Source: Phymatolithon calcareum (taxonomy: Eukaryota; Rhodophyta; Florideophyceae; Hapalidiales). From it: a stretch of DNA of 64,000 nt. The stretch covers positions 2,170,001 through 2,234,000 of the forward strand of contig OZ345359.1 of the NCBI GenBank assembly GCA_977006965.1, given 5' to 3'. Shown here one piece after another: positions 42,873 to 53,874 of the stretch. The notes beneath the pieces are model-generated. The model saw only the letters and a list, made by a program, of their open reading frames with translations. It searched no databases and was not told the origin of the DNA. Both the position numbers and the translations under genes were made by a program. Numbering within the stretch: the first letter of the stretch is position 1; each line of letters begins with the position of its first letter.

Positions 42873-43290
42873 AAGATCGTGGAGAAACGGCATGTGGGCG
42901 ATCGCCGCAGCACTGCCTCTGTCCAGCACGTACAGTATTTGAGGGTGTCGTAGAATTCTTAACGATTACCAACGGTCACGGATCGACATCTATACCCTAG
43001 TTCTAAATGACACACTCCCCTTGTCCTCGTCATTTGCGCCAGTCTTGCAATTGACAATGCCCAATTTTCGTAGTCTTGTAGAGTTGACTGTGTCGACAAC
43101 GAGTTTGTCATTGATGCCAGTCCCCTCATGTGCGCCGCCGACAGTCCTTAGCTGAGCGTCGCCATCCTCACTCATGCCCCCAAACTCGTCAGCGCGGAAC
43201 TTCATAATCTATTCACATGATCGGCATTGATATTGCGAAAATTTTCCAAATCTTTCGGAGAAAAGCCTAAGAATGCCTTATTGAGTTGCT

Positions 43291-43409
43291 TTTAGTGACA
43301 CAGAAGAGCCATTTCTAGGATTAGTGACACTGAGCCATCGTTTCCCTGATTAATGACACTGACGTGCTGTTTTCCGGATTAGTGACACTGACGTGAAAAT
43401 TAGTGACAC
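43291..43409 (-). repeat. Right array of GTGTCACTAAT sites
   Basis: Five sites read on the minus strand, at 43399, 43378, 43349, 43320 and 43291 (left coordinates), spaced 21, 29, 29 and 29 bp from the outer end inwards. The innermost site is followed by AAAA, as is the innermost site of the left array. Confidence 0.88.
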
Positions 43410-43489
43410 TGACAAGTGGCTCCGTGGCGGCGCTTTGCGCCTATGCAAAAGATAGAAATTGAAGAGTGTAAAGTATGGAAAACTTAAAC

Positions 43490-44969
43490 AAAAGATCTAT
43501 TCCTCCAATTTAGTGTCCTTCTCCGTCCCCCTCCCGTCTCCGTGTTTTGCATATTTACCCTCCGTTTACCCTTGTCCGCTCTTCGTGTGAATCCCGTGTC
43601 CTGATCTGCCCAACGTTCCAGCTTATGTCCTTGCTCCGCTCCATGCGTCACTGGTCTGCACTCCGTCAGCCCCAAATTTCACTTTTCGCCTACTGATCCG
43701 CCACAATTGTAATTACTCGCGTGCTGTGTATCGGCTCTCTCGTTCCTCCTCCATCCGCCCTGTGTCACTCTGTATGTTTCCTATTCACCCTTTGTGCCAC
43801 TCTCCGATTACTACTTTCGACAATTTTCATCACTCCACTACCATCAATACGCCCCTCGTGTCGCCTTCGCTTTACCCCTTCCGCGTTTTGCATCACTTCG
43901 ATTTCATCACTTGTGCTTGTCCCTTTTTCCCCCTTTGCGCTTCTTGGCGCATCGCTTCTACCCCTTGTGCCCTTGTCTTCTTGCTCCGCTTCATGCGTCA
44001 TTGTGCTGCGCTGGATTATCCCCATATTTCGCTCCTTGTCCTGCTCATCTACCACACTTTTCATTACTCGCATGCTATGCACTACCGCTCTTGTTTCTCC
44101 CCTGTCGGCCCCTGTTACATTCCAATTTTTCTTATTCACTCTATTTGTCACTCTGCGATTACTCCTTTCGTCACTTAGGCTATTCCATTGCCATCTGTAC
44201 GACCTTCGTCTCACTTCTGTTTTTAACCTTTCCTCCCGTTGTGTCACTCACATTGTATCTCTTGTGCCCTCCTTGCTCGTCCCTTTTTCCCCTTTGTTCT
44301 TCTTGTAACATGGCTTCTACCCCTTGTGCGCTTTGTGTCACTCATTTTTATCCCTTTTAACCTTGTCTTAACCCCTCTTGTTCTCCTTGTGCCCTTCTTT
44401 TCATTGCTCTTTTACTCTAGATGTCTTCATTTACTACTTGTGCAGCCTTTCGTCGCTCCTTTTTCCCCTAGTACGCCCGTTGTATCACTATCCTTCTACT
44501 CCTTGCACTTTTGTGTCACTCTCCATTCTCCCCTTGTGCCCTTCTTGGAAATTTTCTCACAAACGTTAAGCCCACTCATTTCACCTTTCTGTCACTCTCC
44601 TTTTACGCCATTCTCCCCCTTGTGCCGTTCCTTCCTCTTTCGACTTCATTCTCAGCCTCTATTTTCCCTTTTCCCCTTACTGCTCTCCTTGTCACGCCCC
44701 ATTTTATCTTTGTGCCCTTCTTATCACTCCCTTTTTAGCCCTTGTACCACCCCTCATTTTCCCTTGCGCCCTTTATGTTTTTCTCTTGCCTCTGATACGG
44801 CCCTAATGGAAATCCCCATTTCCCCTTCCGCCTCTGGTATTCCTCTTGTTCCACCCACCTCTTACCCTTTGCGACCCATGCCTCAGGTAAGCCCCTTCTC
44901 TCACTCCCCATCTACACATGTTTACGGGTGTACTTTCCGACCTTATGTCACATCAAAAAATGTATTTTC
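43490..44969 (+). repeat. Pyrimidine-rich satellite-like tandem repeat, period about 350-360 bp
   Basis: The plus strand is strongly C/T-rich for about 1.5 kb. Units can be aligned: TTGCTCCGCTCCATGCGTCA at 43631 and TTGCTCCGCTTCATGCGTCA at 43981 are 350 bp apart; CCCTTTTTCCCC with GGCTTCTACCCCTTGTGC-like text occurs at 43921 and 44281. About four decayed units are present. Shorter words (CCCTTGTGCCCTT, TGTGTCACTC) recur throughout. The long plus-strand frames here come from base composition and do not look like proteins. Confidence 0.75.
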
Positions 44970-45155
44970 GAGCGATCCCTCACCTCAGTACAAATCCACC
45001 CTGTTGAACCATATCTTGCTACTGCATACAGCCAATAGATTTCCCACAAAAGAAAAACACTGGGGATTCTGAGTGATCCCTCACCTCAGTGCAAATCCAC
45101 CCTTTTGAACCTTATCTTGTTACTGCCAACAGCCAATAAATTTCCGCACAAAACG
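44970..45155 (+). repeat. Tandem duplication, period 101 bp
   Basis: Two copies of about 85 bp starting GAGCGATCCCTCACCTCAGT at 44970 and GAGTGATCCCTCACCTCAGT at 45071, with further shared text (ACAGCCAATA, TTTCC, CACAAAA). Confidence 0.85.
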
Positions 45156-46330
45156 TAGATGTAAAAATGTAACCAATGAGAATGAAAAGAGACACCGACA
45201 GACACACACACACACACACACACAGACAGACAGCGATTTTAGTAGTAGTGGAAAATATTTAGCCATTTTTTAATCATATAACCAAAAAAATCTACATAAT
45301 ATATTTTAAAAGTAGGATGTCCAATTCGTTCCAGACTTGTCCAAGAATGGATGTGCAAAGAAAACCACTTTGCTTGCAGCTTCACACACGGTGCACCAAA
45401 TCTCCCCCAAACCTTCTCACCTCGGACGCATACTGTACTGTATCCGCGAAGGACGAGAAATGCTCCACGAAGTATTGCGATGCGTGGGAGGCTCACAAAA
45501 ACGTTTTTACTTTGTCCCGATAAACCTCATCTTTTTGTACTAGAGAGTTAATAAATTCTTGGGGAATTTACTAGAATGACCACGTAGTTTGCCGTATTTA
45601 CTAAAATGACCACCATGCATGGGTGTAGTTATGATCCTGTACTTTTCTGTCAGCATCCAGCAAACGGTCCATCACTCAGGTCCGTTGAGACCGATACATG
45701 CCCAGGTGCCAACGTCTTGATCTTACAGTTATTTCGGTTTGTAAAACGGATCTGCCCTAGGGACGAAACGGAACAATTTGTTCGAAGATCGCCATGTCCC
45801 ACATTTCCACAGTTTTGTCCCAATAAAGCCGCTCGGCGACCTTGCCGATTTCGATTTTTCGGTACACCATCCGATTCAAGCTACCGTCTTCGACAATGGA
45901 CAGGCCGTTTACGACCGAAATTGAAATTGGTGCTCTTTTCCAGTCCAAGAATATCCTCAATTATTGTGGATCAAATATACAACAACGCACCGCGTCAGTT
46001 TTGCGGATACGCAGCGGTCTCTGAGTCGTCCTACACGAGCACTCTCCCTGGTTAACTACGGTAGCACTCTAAAGACAAGAAAAGTGCATGGACAAACATG
46101 GAAGTATCCACGAACCGCAGTTCATACAGGGCACTGCTACATGTCGTTATTGCGGGGGGTTTTGGAAAGAGAGCAGAAAATGAGAGACTGCTCTAGTTCA
46201 TTGTGCGACTGCCACATATCTTATCCCGTAGTAGTTACGGTAGGCTTCGCTCGGACATGTATTTAAGAAGTCCAGTGGTCATCGCGACCAAGAAATATCA
46301 TCGTTCCTCAACAAGCGCACTTTCGTCACC
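45156..46330. other. Intergenic with CA microsatellite
   Basis: A (CA)n run lies at about 45202-45224, followed by CAGA repeats. Three small overlapping frames at 45.3-45.6 kb have no known content. The last 70 bp contain a TATTTAAG motif upstream of the SGNH gene that could serve as its TATA box. Confidence 0.5.
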
Positions 46331-47221
46331 ATGATGGCTTCAACTTCAAAGATTTTCATCCTCCCGCTCGCTCTGTGCGCCCTAGTTCAGCTCACAACCG
46401 GGATTAGATATCTTGCACTGGGAGATTCCTATGCTGCAGGCGTTGGTTCCGGAGGTTTTTCACCCGATTCTACCGAAACCAAGTTTACAGACTTTGACAG
46501 GTGCTGCTTCCGTCGCGGCAACGCTTATCCAGTTGAAGTCAGCAAGTATCTTCGCACTAGTTTCTTCGACTTCCGTGCTTGCTCGGGGGCTGTGGCTACA
46601 GGTCATGGAAACAGCGTGTTCGAATCCCAGCTTCGCAGTCCCCCTGCGAATATCGATTTCATATCCGTGACCGTCGGTGGTAATGACATCGGCTTTAGTC
46701 TCATTGTCTTCAGGTGCCTGAAATCTGGGGTCAACCTCGATGAGTGCCTCAGTGCAGTTGCAGAGGCCGGGCGGAAAATTGAAAATGAACTCGGACCAAA
46801 GCTCAGGACATTGGAAAGGCGATTGCGTCAAATCTACCCGCCTCCAACTAAGATTGTATTTACTGGGTACCCTATACCGTTTCCTTCCTGCAGATGTTTC
46901 ATTGGAAGATTGATTTGCCCGAGCTATGAGATTCGACGCGAGATAAATGGGGCGGTTGAAGCACTTAACAGGGTCATCAAGTCAAACGTACAGGATTTTG
47001 TCCCTGTCTCCTTCGAGGGACGCGAGATCTGCAAATTCTTCAGTTGGTTTAACGTCCCTTCGGGGGACGTTAAACTAATTGTCGCACTGAGACAATTAGG
47101 CCCTGAGCCGCCAAAATGCAGCGCCAATAGAAATGTATCGGTTGGAGCTTATCATCCAAATGATGATGGACAGGAGGAATACGCCAAGCAAGTTGTCAAC
47201 TGGTTTCGACGAAATGCATGA
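46331..47221 (+). CDS. Secreted SGNH/GDSL-family lipase or esterase
   Basis: Hydrolyses ester bonds. The 296-aa product has a signal peptide (residues 1-24, ending LTTG) and the four SGNH blocks: YLALGDSYAAG (Ser33), ACSGA (Gly86), VGGNDIGF (Asn118) and YHPNDDG (His275). The usual Asp three residues before His is Gly272, as in the actinobacterial secreted lipases it most resembles, which use a catalytic dyad. Paired cysteines suggest disulfides of an extracellular enzyme. Similarity to bacterial secreted forms could reflect old horizontal transfer, but this is not proven. Two consecutive ATGs begin the frame. An AATAAA lies at 47379-47384, about 160 bp past the stop. Two perfect hairpins lie inside the coding sequence (47047-47099). 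Confidence 0.92.
   Translation: MMASTSKIFILPLALCALVQLTTGIRYLALGDSYAAGVGSGGFSPDSTETKFTDFDRCCFRRGNAYPVEVSKYLRTSFFDFRACSGAVATGHGNSVFESQLRSPPANIDFISVTVGGNDIGFSLIVFRCLKSGVNLDECLSAVAEAGRKIENELGPKLRTLERRLRQIYPPPTKIVFTGYPIPFPSCRCFIGRLICPSYEIRREINGAVEALNRVIKSNVQDFVPVSFEGREICKFFSWFNVPSGDVKLIVALRQLGPEPPKCSANRNVSVGAYHPNDDGQEEYAKQVVNWFRRNA
47047..47099 (+). repeat. Two adjoining perfect hairpins inside the SGNH coding sequence
   Basis: Hairpin 1: GTTTAACGTCCC / GGGACGTTAAAC, 12 bp, 5-nt loop (47047-47075). Hairpin 2: CTAATTGTC / GACAATTAG, 9 bp, 7-nt loop (47075-47099). They share one base and encode residues 239-257, just before the catalytic-His block. Confidence 0.88.
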
Positions 47222-48023
47222 AGAGGAAGAGCACTTCCATATTCGGATTCCCGTGCTGGCATTACTTCGAGATGTGCACTCTCAAGCTGAATCTTCAGTA
47301 TTTTCTTTCAATCCTACTAGTGATTCATAACTATGCTTTGGTCATACAACTGCAAAATGGCTATAAACTTCATTGTGCAATAAACATGGCATTGTGATTG
47401 TACTTCTCAGTTTGTCACTATGAATACAGCCTTAGAGAATGAGAGAGAGAGAGTAGTTGTGCATGAGTCCAAACTGAAAATATCGTTGCTGCAGGCGCAC
47501 ACGAAGTTACAACATTATGTAGAATGTAACCAGAGGATGGTGTTTTGCTCGAATGGATTGCTGTCTTTAGTTGATGGTCTTCATGCCGAAGTTGTTCCTT
47601 CGTTCAAGATGAAGTTCCTCTGTTGGAGAGAGCTTCTTTGCAAATATTTGAGACTGTTTCTGAAAAGAAACATAATTGCAATTATCAAGCATCATTATTT
47701 AACAAATAAATTCCTGGCAGCCTTATTTCATTGGTTACAGTTCTACCATCTTGTTTTTCATTGGATTGACCATTATTGTCGCTGATTGGCTCTCGATCTG
47801 TTGTAGAATACTGTACAATACGCCAAGGTCATTTTGTTCATTGCTTCAAAGCATTCGTGGGTTCTGCCCGATACTGAGGACCTCCGTGGAAACCAAGGCT
47901 TGACGTTTCTTCTGATGCAGGCACCAGAAAGCAGGAACTTCCCGTCGGGGGGCATGAGCAAGCGACAAATTTCTCCTGGCAGGTAACTTGTGGCGAACCT
48001 ACCTTCACCCTCGCACATCAATA
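47222..48023. other. Intergenic
   Basis: Contains the SGNH gene's likely poly(A) signal at 47379-47384. A 121-codon frame at 47420-47785 has no recognisable content. Confidence 0.5.
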
Positions 48024-48308
48024 ATGCCGCGTCCAGTCTTCCCAATCTTCATCCTCATCCTTCTCGGCCATCTTGCGTCTGGAGAAATATCCCTGGACTC
48101 TTGCTCAATAACTCCAAAAATTCGCGCCTCTCTTCGTGCTCAAGTTTCGGCAATGTTCGATCACGCCTACTCTAACTACAGAACCCACGCCTTCCCTCTT
48201 GACGAACTACGCCCTCTATCCTGCTCTGGTATTGACTCTCTCGGCGGACTGTCCGCTAGTCTCATCGACACGTTAGACACCCACATAGTGATGCGTAACT
48301 TTCCGTAA
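48024..48308 (+). CDS. EDEM/GH47 alpha-mannosidase-like N-terminal fragment
   Basis: EDEM proteins trim mannose from misfolded glycoproteins for ER-associated degradation. The 94-aa frame has a signal peptide (MPRPVFPIFILILLGHLASG) followed by the family N-terminus: RAQVSAMFDHAYSNYRTHAFPLDELRPLSC, then SLIDTLDTHIVM. In GH47 proteins this is the first of about 450 catalytic-domain residues; here the frame stops right after the TLDT motif, and no further GH47 motif is visible downstream on this strand. A GTAACT after HIVM could be a splice donor, but no later exon was found. It is therefore a truncated gene or pseudogene, convergent with the neighbour 17 bp away. Confidence 0.7.
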   Translation: MPRPVFPIFILILLGHLASGEISLDSCSITPKIRASLRAQVSAMFDHAYSNYRTHAFPLDELRPLSCSGIDSLGGLSASLIDTLDTHIVMRNFP

Positions 48309-48325
48309 TTCGTTCACTCTGCGCG

Positions 48326-48958
48326 TTACCTACGGGACAGCTTTTCTTTCGACCGCGAGAGGAATGCAGTCACCCAGCGAACGGAGCACTCCATTGGTCT
48401 TTCACAACGCATTCCAATACCAAAACGATTAGGAATGCGCAAACGAACAGGAAGTTCTGCTGCACTGTACTGATTGCCCACAAGTGAATTGTTTACCAGC
48501 ATTCCACAGTCCACCTTGTTAGAGAGAGGTGTACTCTCATGAAATTGCCGTCTGATCTCTGCGGGCGCTTTGACCATGTACCCCGTTTTTTCAATACATT
48601 TGAGAGCCCGTTCGTTCCAAGAAGCGAATGCTTTCAACTGCGCAAGACCCCAAAGCGTCCTTACAATGTGAATAATGCAAATAGCAGCCGCCGCGATGGA
48701 CGCTGACATCTCCTTGTAGTCTTTCGCCACCCTTTGAACGTGAGTGTAGAAACAAACATACACAAGCGGTAAAACAGAGGCCCAGAAGTGGAAGTATCCC
48801 GCGCATCGAGTATCTCGGATAGACCTCCATTTGCTGGAGATGAAGTCAGAAGCATACAAAACTCCCAACGGTGTGAAGGCGGCAAGATATGCGCACACAA
48901 CAACAGCAGGGTGTTCGGCGAGGCGGGCAAGACCTGTCGGCGATGGACAGCATGACAT
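48326..48958 (-). CDS. Hypothetical membrane protein
   Basis: A 210-aa ATG-started frame with no recognised family. Three hydrophobic segments are visible: about residues 17-41 (PAVVVCAYLAAFTPLGVLYA), 53-72 (YFHFWASVLPLVYVCFYTHV) and 84-108 (MSASIAAAAICIIHIVRTLW). The C-terminal half is hydrophilic and ends in a basic cluster (SRSKEKLSRR). It converges tail to tail with the EDEM fragment. It may be a genuine small membrane protein or a chance frame. Confidence 0.35.
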   Translation of the reverse strand: MSCCPSPTGLARLAEHPAVVVCAYLAAFTPLGVLYASDFISSKWRSIRDTRCAGYFHFWASVLPLVYVCFYTHVQRVAKDYKEMSASIAAAAICIIHIVRTLWGLAQLKAFASWNERALKCIEKTGYMVKAPAEIRRQFHESTPLSNKVDCGMLVNNSLVGNQYSAAELPVRLRIPNRFGIGMRCERPMECSVRWVTAFLSRSKEKLSRR

Positions 48959-49470
48959 GGTGGACGATGCCGTATTACGACTTCCGCAATGAATTCCAAC
49001 TCCTTTCTCTCCAGGAACAGACTAGTCGGGGCGAGCGTGAGTTGGACATCTCAGGAAGATGGGTACCGTCATCAATAACTCTTGAGTATTGCATTGACTA
49101 TGCGGACAAATGTACAATACAGTCATGCCTCGTTTGTAGACCACCCACATGACAGCGCACAGGGTCGGTCTACTACCAAGGCAGGTCTAGTCTCTACTGT
49201 ACGGACGTCCTCAATTGAAGAAACATTTCAAAGCTCATTAAAGTAAACAAATTATTCAGAATACCCTTTTCGAAGAACACCCTTTGTCTGAGCAGCAAGG
49301 CCAGAGACGGTGCGGAGGTATGGAGATCTTCTCAGATTTGCTCACCTCAATCTTGCCATCACCTACCTCTTGAGATCATACACTGCGTACAGACCACCGA
49401 TGATGGCATACACGCCTCTACAAGAAACTACCGCCGGTGCCCCGCATGAATCGATATCCATTGGTTTGTC
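48959..49470. other. Intergenic
   Basis: Nothing recognised. Confidence 0.45.
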
Positions 49471-50040
49471 GCGGCGACGCATCCGGCGGCAGCGGGAAAG
49501 CGACCACGCGCGATGACATCCGGGCGTTGATCGACATCGCTAATGACTGTCTTGGAGCCGCAACCAGTGGCAGTCGAGGAGCGGCGCCTCGCGAAGGATC
49601 CCCGTGCCGAGCCAGGTCGTTCGACACCGTCTCGAGCCGCAACTAGCGGCATTCGAGAAGCCGCCACGCGCTAAGACGCTCTCGCGACAACCTAGGTCGC
49701 CCGACAGCGCCTGGGCGCCACAACCGGTGGCCGCCTGGAAGAACCCTTACGCGCGTGACGACCGGGCCAAGGACGCCCTCTGGACGCTTTCCATGCGACC
49801 CTCTCATCAGTTTGCGCCACGCGGCGCCGGGCTGCGACAGGCCGAGACTCTGTGCGTCACATTCACAGGCGCGTACACCCGGCGGCGGTTGAAAACACAG
49901 ATGCACGCAGCGCAGAGTCTAAAGCTTGCGCGACAGTCTCACCGGCGCGCACAGTCGCCAGCAACTGCTCCAGAGTCCGAGCCTCGCCGATCGAAATCTC
50001 TATATCAAGCAAGACGCTGAAGAAACCTTGATCTCCAGAA
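49471..50040. repeat. GC-rich degenerate tandem repeat, period about 79 bp
   Basis: Successive units start at about 49475, 49555, 49634 and 49715 with a common core (GCCGCAACCAGTGGCAGTCG, GCCGCAACTAGCGGCATTCG, GCCACAACCGGTGGCCGCCT) and a second conserved part (CCAGGTCGTTCGACA / CTAGGTCGCCCGACA). Up to three more decayed units follow to about 50040. It is far more GC-rich than its surroundings. Frames across it on both strands stay open by composition. Confidence 0.7.
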
Positions 50041-53000
50041 CACGCATCGCAAGCTTGCAGACGCGTTCACACGGAGGCACGCACTTCGGAACATGCCTGA
50101 ACCGAGACGTGAACCGCGCGTAAGGCAGCGAACAGCGTGAAGAGCTTTTTGGTACACCGGCTGTCCTTTTCCCGCAAAGGACTCGTGCGATATCTGATTT
50201 CTCGGCGGAGGCTAGCCAGGTGAGCTTTTCGAGTGGCAGCCCGCGTTCTTTTGTTGACCACCCACACACCCTTCATAGTCTTTTGTAGTAGTAGTGAAGC
50301 TATCGCACGGCTACAACTACGGCAATCCGGTTCTCCGGCAAGCGGTGCTTGTCCGGGAGGAGGTTCCTTAGAGTTACTGGACGGTGTCCGGGAACTCTAG
50401 TAAGGAGAAGCGCGACACAGCTCGCCTTCTCTGGGGAGCTAGACCGTTGGACGCTGTGAAAGCAAAGTCACCAAAATTTCGGTTTTATGTTTCGAATAAA
50501 ACCGCAGATCTTTCTAAAGTCTGTCAAGGCAGGCAGTCTCCAAGCCTACCTCGCTATCACAAAAGATTTTTGCGGACACAGGGAGCAACATTCAATAATC
50601 CACCGTCCCAATGGCACAGCAAAAAGACCCTCGCCTACAAATCGGTGCTCCCGTTCACGCCAAATCAGCAGCAGTCACAAGTCCAACAGAGTGCTCCCGA
50701 CTTTATGGCTCTTTGTAAAAGTCTAAAAAAACAAAAGGGGCTGTTTTGGAAGTTCTTGTTGGACAAATTAACGGTCGCTCAAGTACTTCATTGAACGCAA
50801 AGTGGATTTTGGTAACACAAGCGAAGGAAAAAACTAAGGTGAAGACCGTCAAGATTATCAGCGTTAAGCCAGGGAATATTGCCGAAGACGTTAAAGAGGC
50901 ATATCAAGTCGGACCAAGTCGCCGTTGGCAAGAAGATGCAACGGCTCGTTTAACATCTGATGCTGCTTACAGTCCAAACTCGGACATAGCTCTTGAGGTT
51001 ATCGGGCAGTGCGGATGTGCGGACAATGACTTATGATCAGAGATTGTTGCAGAATCGAAGACGACCACAGCCTCCTCATCAGATTCAAAAACGAAGATTG
51101 TCGGCTTCGACCGCGCACGACCTTTGATAATGCTCTGCAACTCGATTCCATTGGGGTAGCATCTGCAACTTGGCTTACACTCGTTTTCGACGTACCGGGC
51201 CTTGGCCACGATCTGCAAGCTGTGTCTATACCTTCGCCATCAAGGGTATCAGATCTGCGGAAGAACAAGGGTAGCGGGACGCAAATGAGGATCATTAGCC
51301 ATATCCCGCTCCAGTTGCATTTCTCTGTCGGACAGTCCACGCTTCGTGTTGTTGGCAAGGGCATTCCAAGCGTGCAACTCTTGCGCGGCGGGTAATTCGG
51401 CAGCACGGGCGGTGGGTATAGCTTCGCATTGGACTTTTTGTCTCTGAACTTGTCGTTCAGGTGCAGGGCGTTGCGCAAGCACGGCGACGACTGATGCTGT
51501 GGTCGAATTTGCAGGGCGCAGTCGGATGAAACGGGTGAGGACAAGCGACTCGTGGAAGTCGGAGTCATCGCCAGCAGAGCGTGATGTCGCAGCAGAAGTG
51601 GGGACTAAAGAAGCGTGTGATTTTTATATGCGCTATGGTTTGTTGAAATTCTGGGTTTTGGTGGCAAAAGTCGCATTGCGCTTTGCTTACGGTTGTTTTT
51701 TTCGCCGCGCTTTGTTTTGAACTGTATCGGATTCTCAGCCTTACGCGGCTTTAAATACGAGGACCGGTACATCTCCTCGGTTGGATGCTGAAGTGTGCAG
51801 AATTGGAATACATACGGCCACAGATGACGTCGAATGTGGTGTGACTCCGCGAGAGTTAAAGCAAGGTAGACGGCCATCATGTGTGTGCTGGCGCAGTATT
51901 GGGACGGGGACGAGACGCGTCTATCAACTGCGCAAAGCACAAGCGGTTCCTTGAGCGCATCCGCTCTCCACGAAATCTTTTGTCGGTTCCTGTTACACTC
52001 ATTTTCCCTCCTCGTCGATGTACCCCGAGGGCCTACATTGCAATTCCAGTTGCACTTCCTTGGCGACCGGCGGCGTACACGCGATATCTCAAGTCATCGG
52101 TTGGACATGCAGGCGGACGTTAACCCTTGAGGAATTCATCATTTCCTAAGTGCCGGTTCTGCACATTGGTCGCGCGGTGCAGACGACTTTGACGGCGAGG
52201 TAGTTGTGGAGAGGAAGAGAAATGCGATGCAGAAGACTAGTAGTAAAGATGTCCACGGGCATTGATGCGGAGACAATGCAATCTCTCCCCTCGCTCTCCA
52301 GTCTTGGCCTCGTTGCAAAGGACATGAGTATGCGTTGCGCGGTGCGAAATGCAGTAGCAAGGGCAGTGCGTACAGTGTTGCATTAAGCTCTGACTCCGTG
52401 GCAGTGTCGTAGAGCAGGTGGAGATAGCGGAAGGAGCGGGACGAATGGTTCCGTGAACGAGATGTCAGAGGCGGTGGAGCACACGAGCGAGTGATGAATA
52501 GGAATCGTGAAGCGGAGACCTATGGCAGAAAAATGTTGTCGGAGAAGGGGTGTATCGTGTGAATGGTAAAGTTGAGTTTGGTAGTTTTCGTCCACAACCT
52601 TGCACAACGGTTGTCATTTCAGCTGTCAAGACGTTCGGGAGATGATCTATATACCACTTTTGAGGGAAAACAATGATGTAAGTGAGGAGAGATGTAAAGC
52701 CCGAGGGGCAATTGTGTCCTTGAGGGCCCACAACGAGCCTCATGCACATCAGTTGTGTCCCGAAAAAGTGGCCCACATCATGATGCTGCTTGTCCCTAGA
52801 GACGTGGGAAACGAAACGCAAGATGAGCTCACGGCGAATTGAGATCGGTCTCGTTTTCCTGTTGTAGGATTGTGAAAGTGGGGCAACAGAAACAAAACTT
52901 ACCTTTGTTCTCCACCAGAAAAGTGCATTTTTAACTTCAGCAAAACAGAAAAGATAATTTGTTTCCCCAGTTTTGGTATCTTTGGTATTGGATAAGTGGT

Positions 53001-53874
53001 GATCTACGAGCTAGGTACAAGAAAGAAAGCGATAGTCTTCGTTTTCATTGCGGTTTATCGGATGGTTTTCTCCACGAGCTTCAAATCCTTTCGTATACTG
53101 CAAAACAAGTTACTTGAAGTCCTTCCATATCGCTATGTAGCGTACTGACACAATCTATTGCAATCGCCATGATACAAGTCAATGCTTTGATTTAGAATTC
53201 CATTGTGATCATCCCGTAAATCTGACATTTTGCCTCGTGCTCTCAACGTCTTTTTCTTGTCCATTGTTCTGATGTAAATTGGAACAATGTTTGTTCGATG
53301 ACACTGGCTCCCGCCTGGGGTGCGGGACAACTTTATCACTTTCTTTATCAAGAAAAGCAGTTCAAATTTCGAGAAGGCATGCAATGCTACGGGCTGGGGG
53401 TGCATGTGGTTCTACAAATCTTCTGCCTTCCGTTCGAGGGCGGCCACTATCCTTACTTGTATGGACTAGTTTGTAATTTAAACTGCTTTGTCTGACGTTT
53501 GCTTTATCAGCAAACCATTTATGTTTTGAGCTTCCCGTGTATGACTTTTGCATAAGACAGCAGGAAGCGAGTTCATGGAAATGGAGCCACACATATAACC
53601 TCGGCCATAACTTCCCCATCTCAACTACATTCCTTGGTGACCATGTCCGCTTGCAAAGTGATATGCAATGGCGCAGCCAAGAAATTACACAAATCAACGC
53701 TACAGTAAATCAATTACCCTGAAAGTCGGGCGACGGGCTGATGCATTGTTTGCAAACTGCTGTTGCTATAGCAGGGTTGTTTTACACATGATCCTTAAAA
53801 TTGCAACTATCGTTAGTATCTAATGGACTAGACTTGATAAAAGTAAACATTGAGAACACGAAAAGCACCACGAG
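50041..53874. other. Long intergenic stretch, 3.8 kb
   Basis: No gene I can name. Several frames of 70-190 codons overlap on both strands near 50.4-51.6 kb. Two minus-strand pieces in one frame, 51249-51482 and 50967-51218, read like protein (charged helical, then KPTIFVFESDEEAVVVFD) but are separated by two stops, so a decayed gene or transposon is possible. The rest shows nothing. Confidence 0.4.

Larger units (their letters stand above)
36363..43409. mobile_element. Inverted-repeat DNA element with modular ends, split by copia
   Basis: Both ends carry arrays of an 11-bp site (consensus GTGTCACTAAT) pointing inwards: sites begin at 36363, 36384, 36413, 36454 and 36483 on the left, with reverse-complement sites at 43291, 43320, 43349, 43378 and 43399 on the right. 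The outermost 33 bp are nearly identical inverted repeats. Removing the copia and one copy of its TSD leaves about 0.88 kb. The interior holds a 71-codon minus-strand ATG-to-stop frame at 42990-43205 of unknown nature. No target duplication was found, so it is old or rearranged. The family is not identified. Confidence 0.7.

Noticed and set aside
36363-43409. Assigning the mirrored-end element to Tn7, Ginger or another named family
   Set aside because: The end architecture is only an analogy; no transposase gene and no target duplication were found.
43721-45072. Long plus-strand frames of 150-277 codons in the pyrimidine tract
   Set aside because: Their Leu/Ser/Pro-only content follows from the C/T-rich repeat; several frames are open at once over the same bases.
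49471-50040. Reading the 79-bp array as tRNA genes
   Set aside because: Unit length fits but no unit has consistent A and B boxes or pairable arms.
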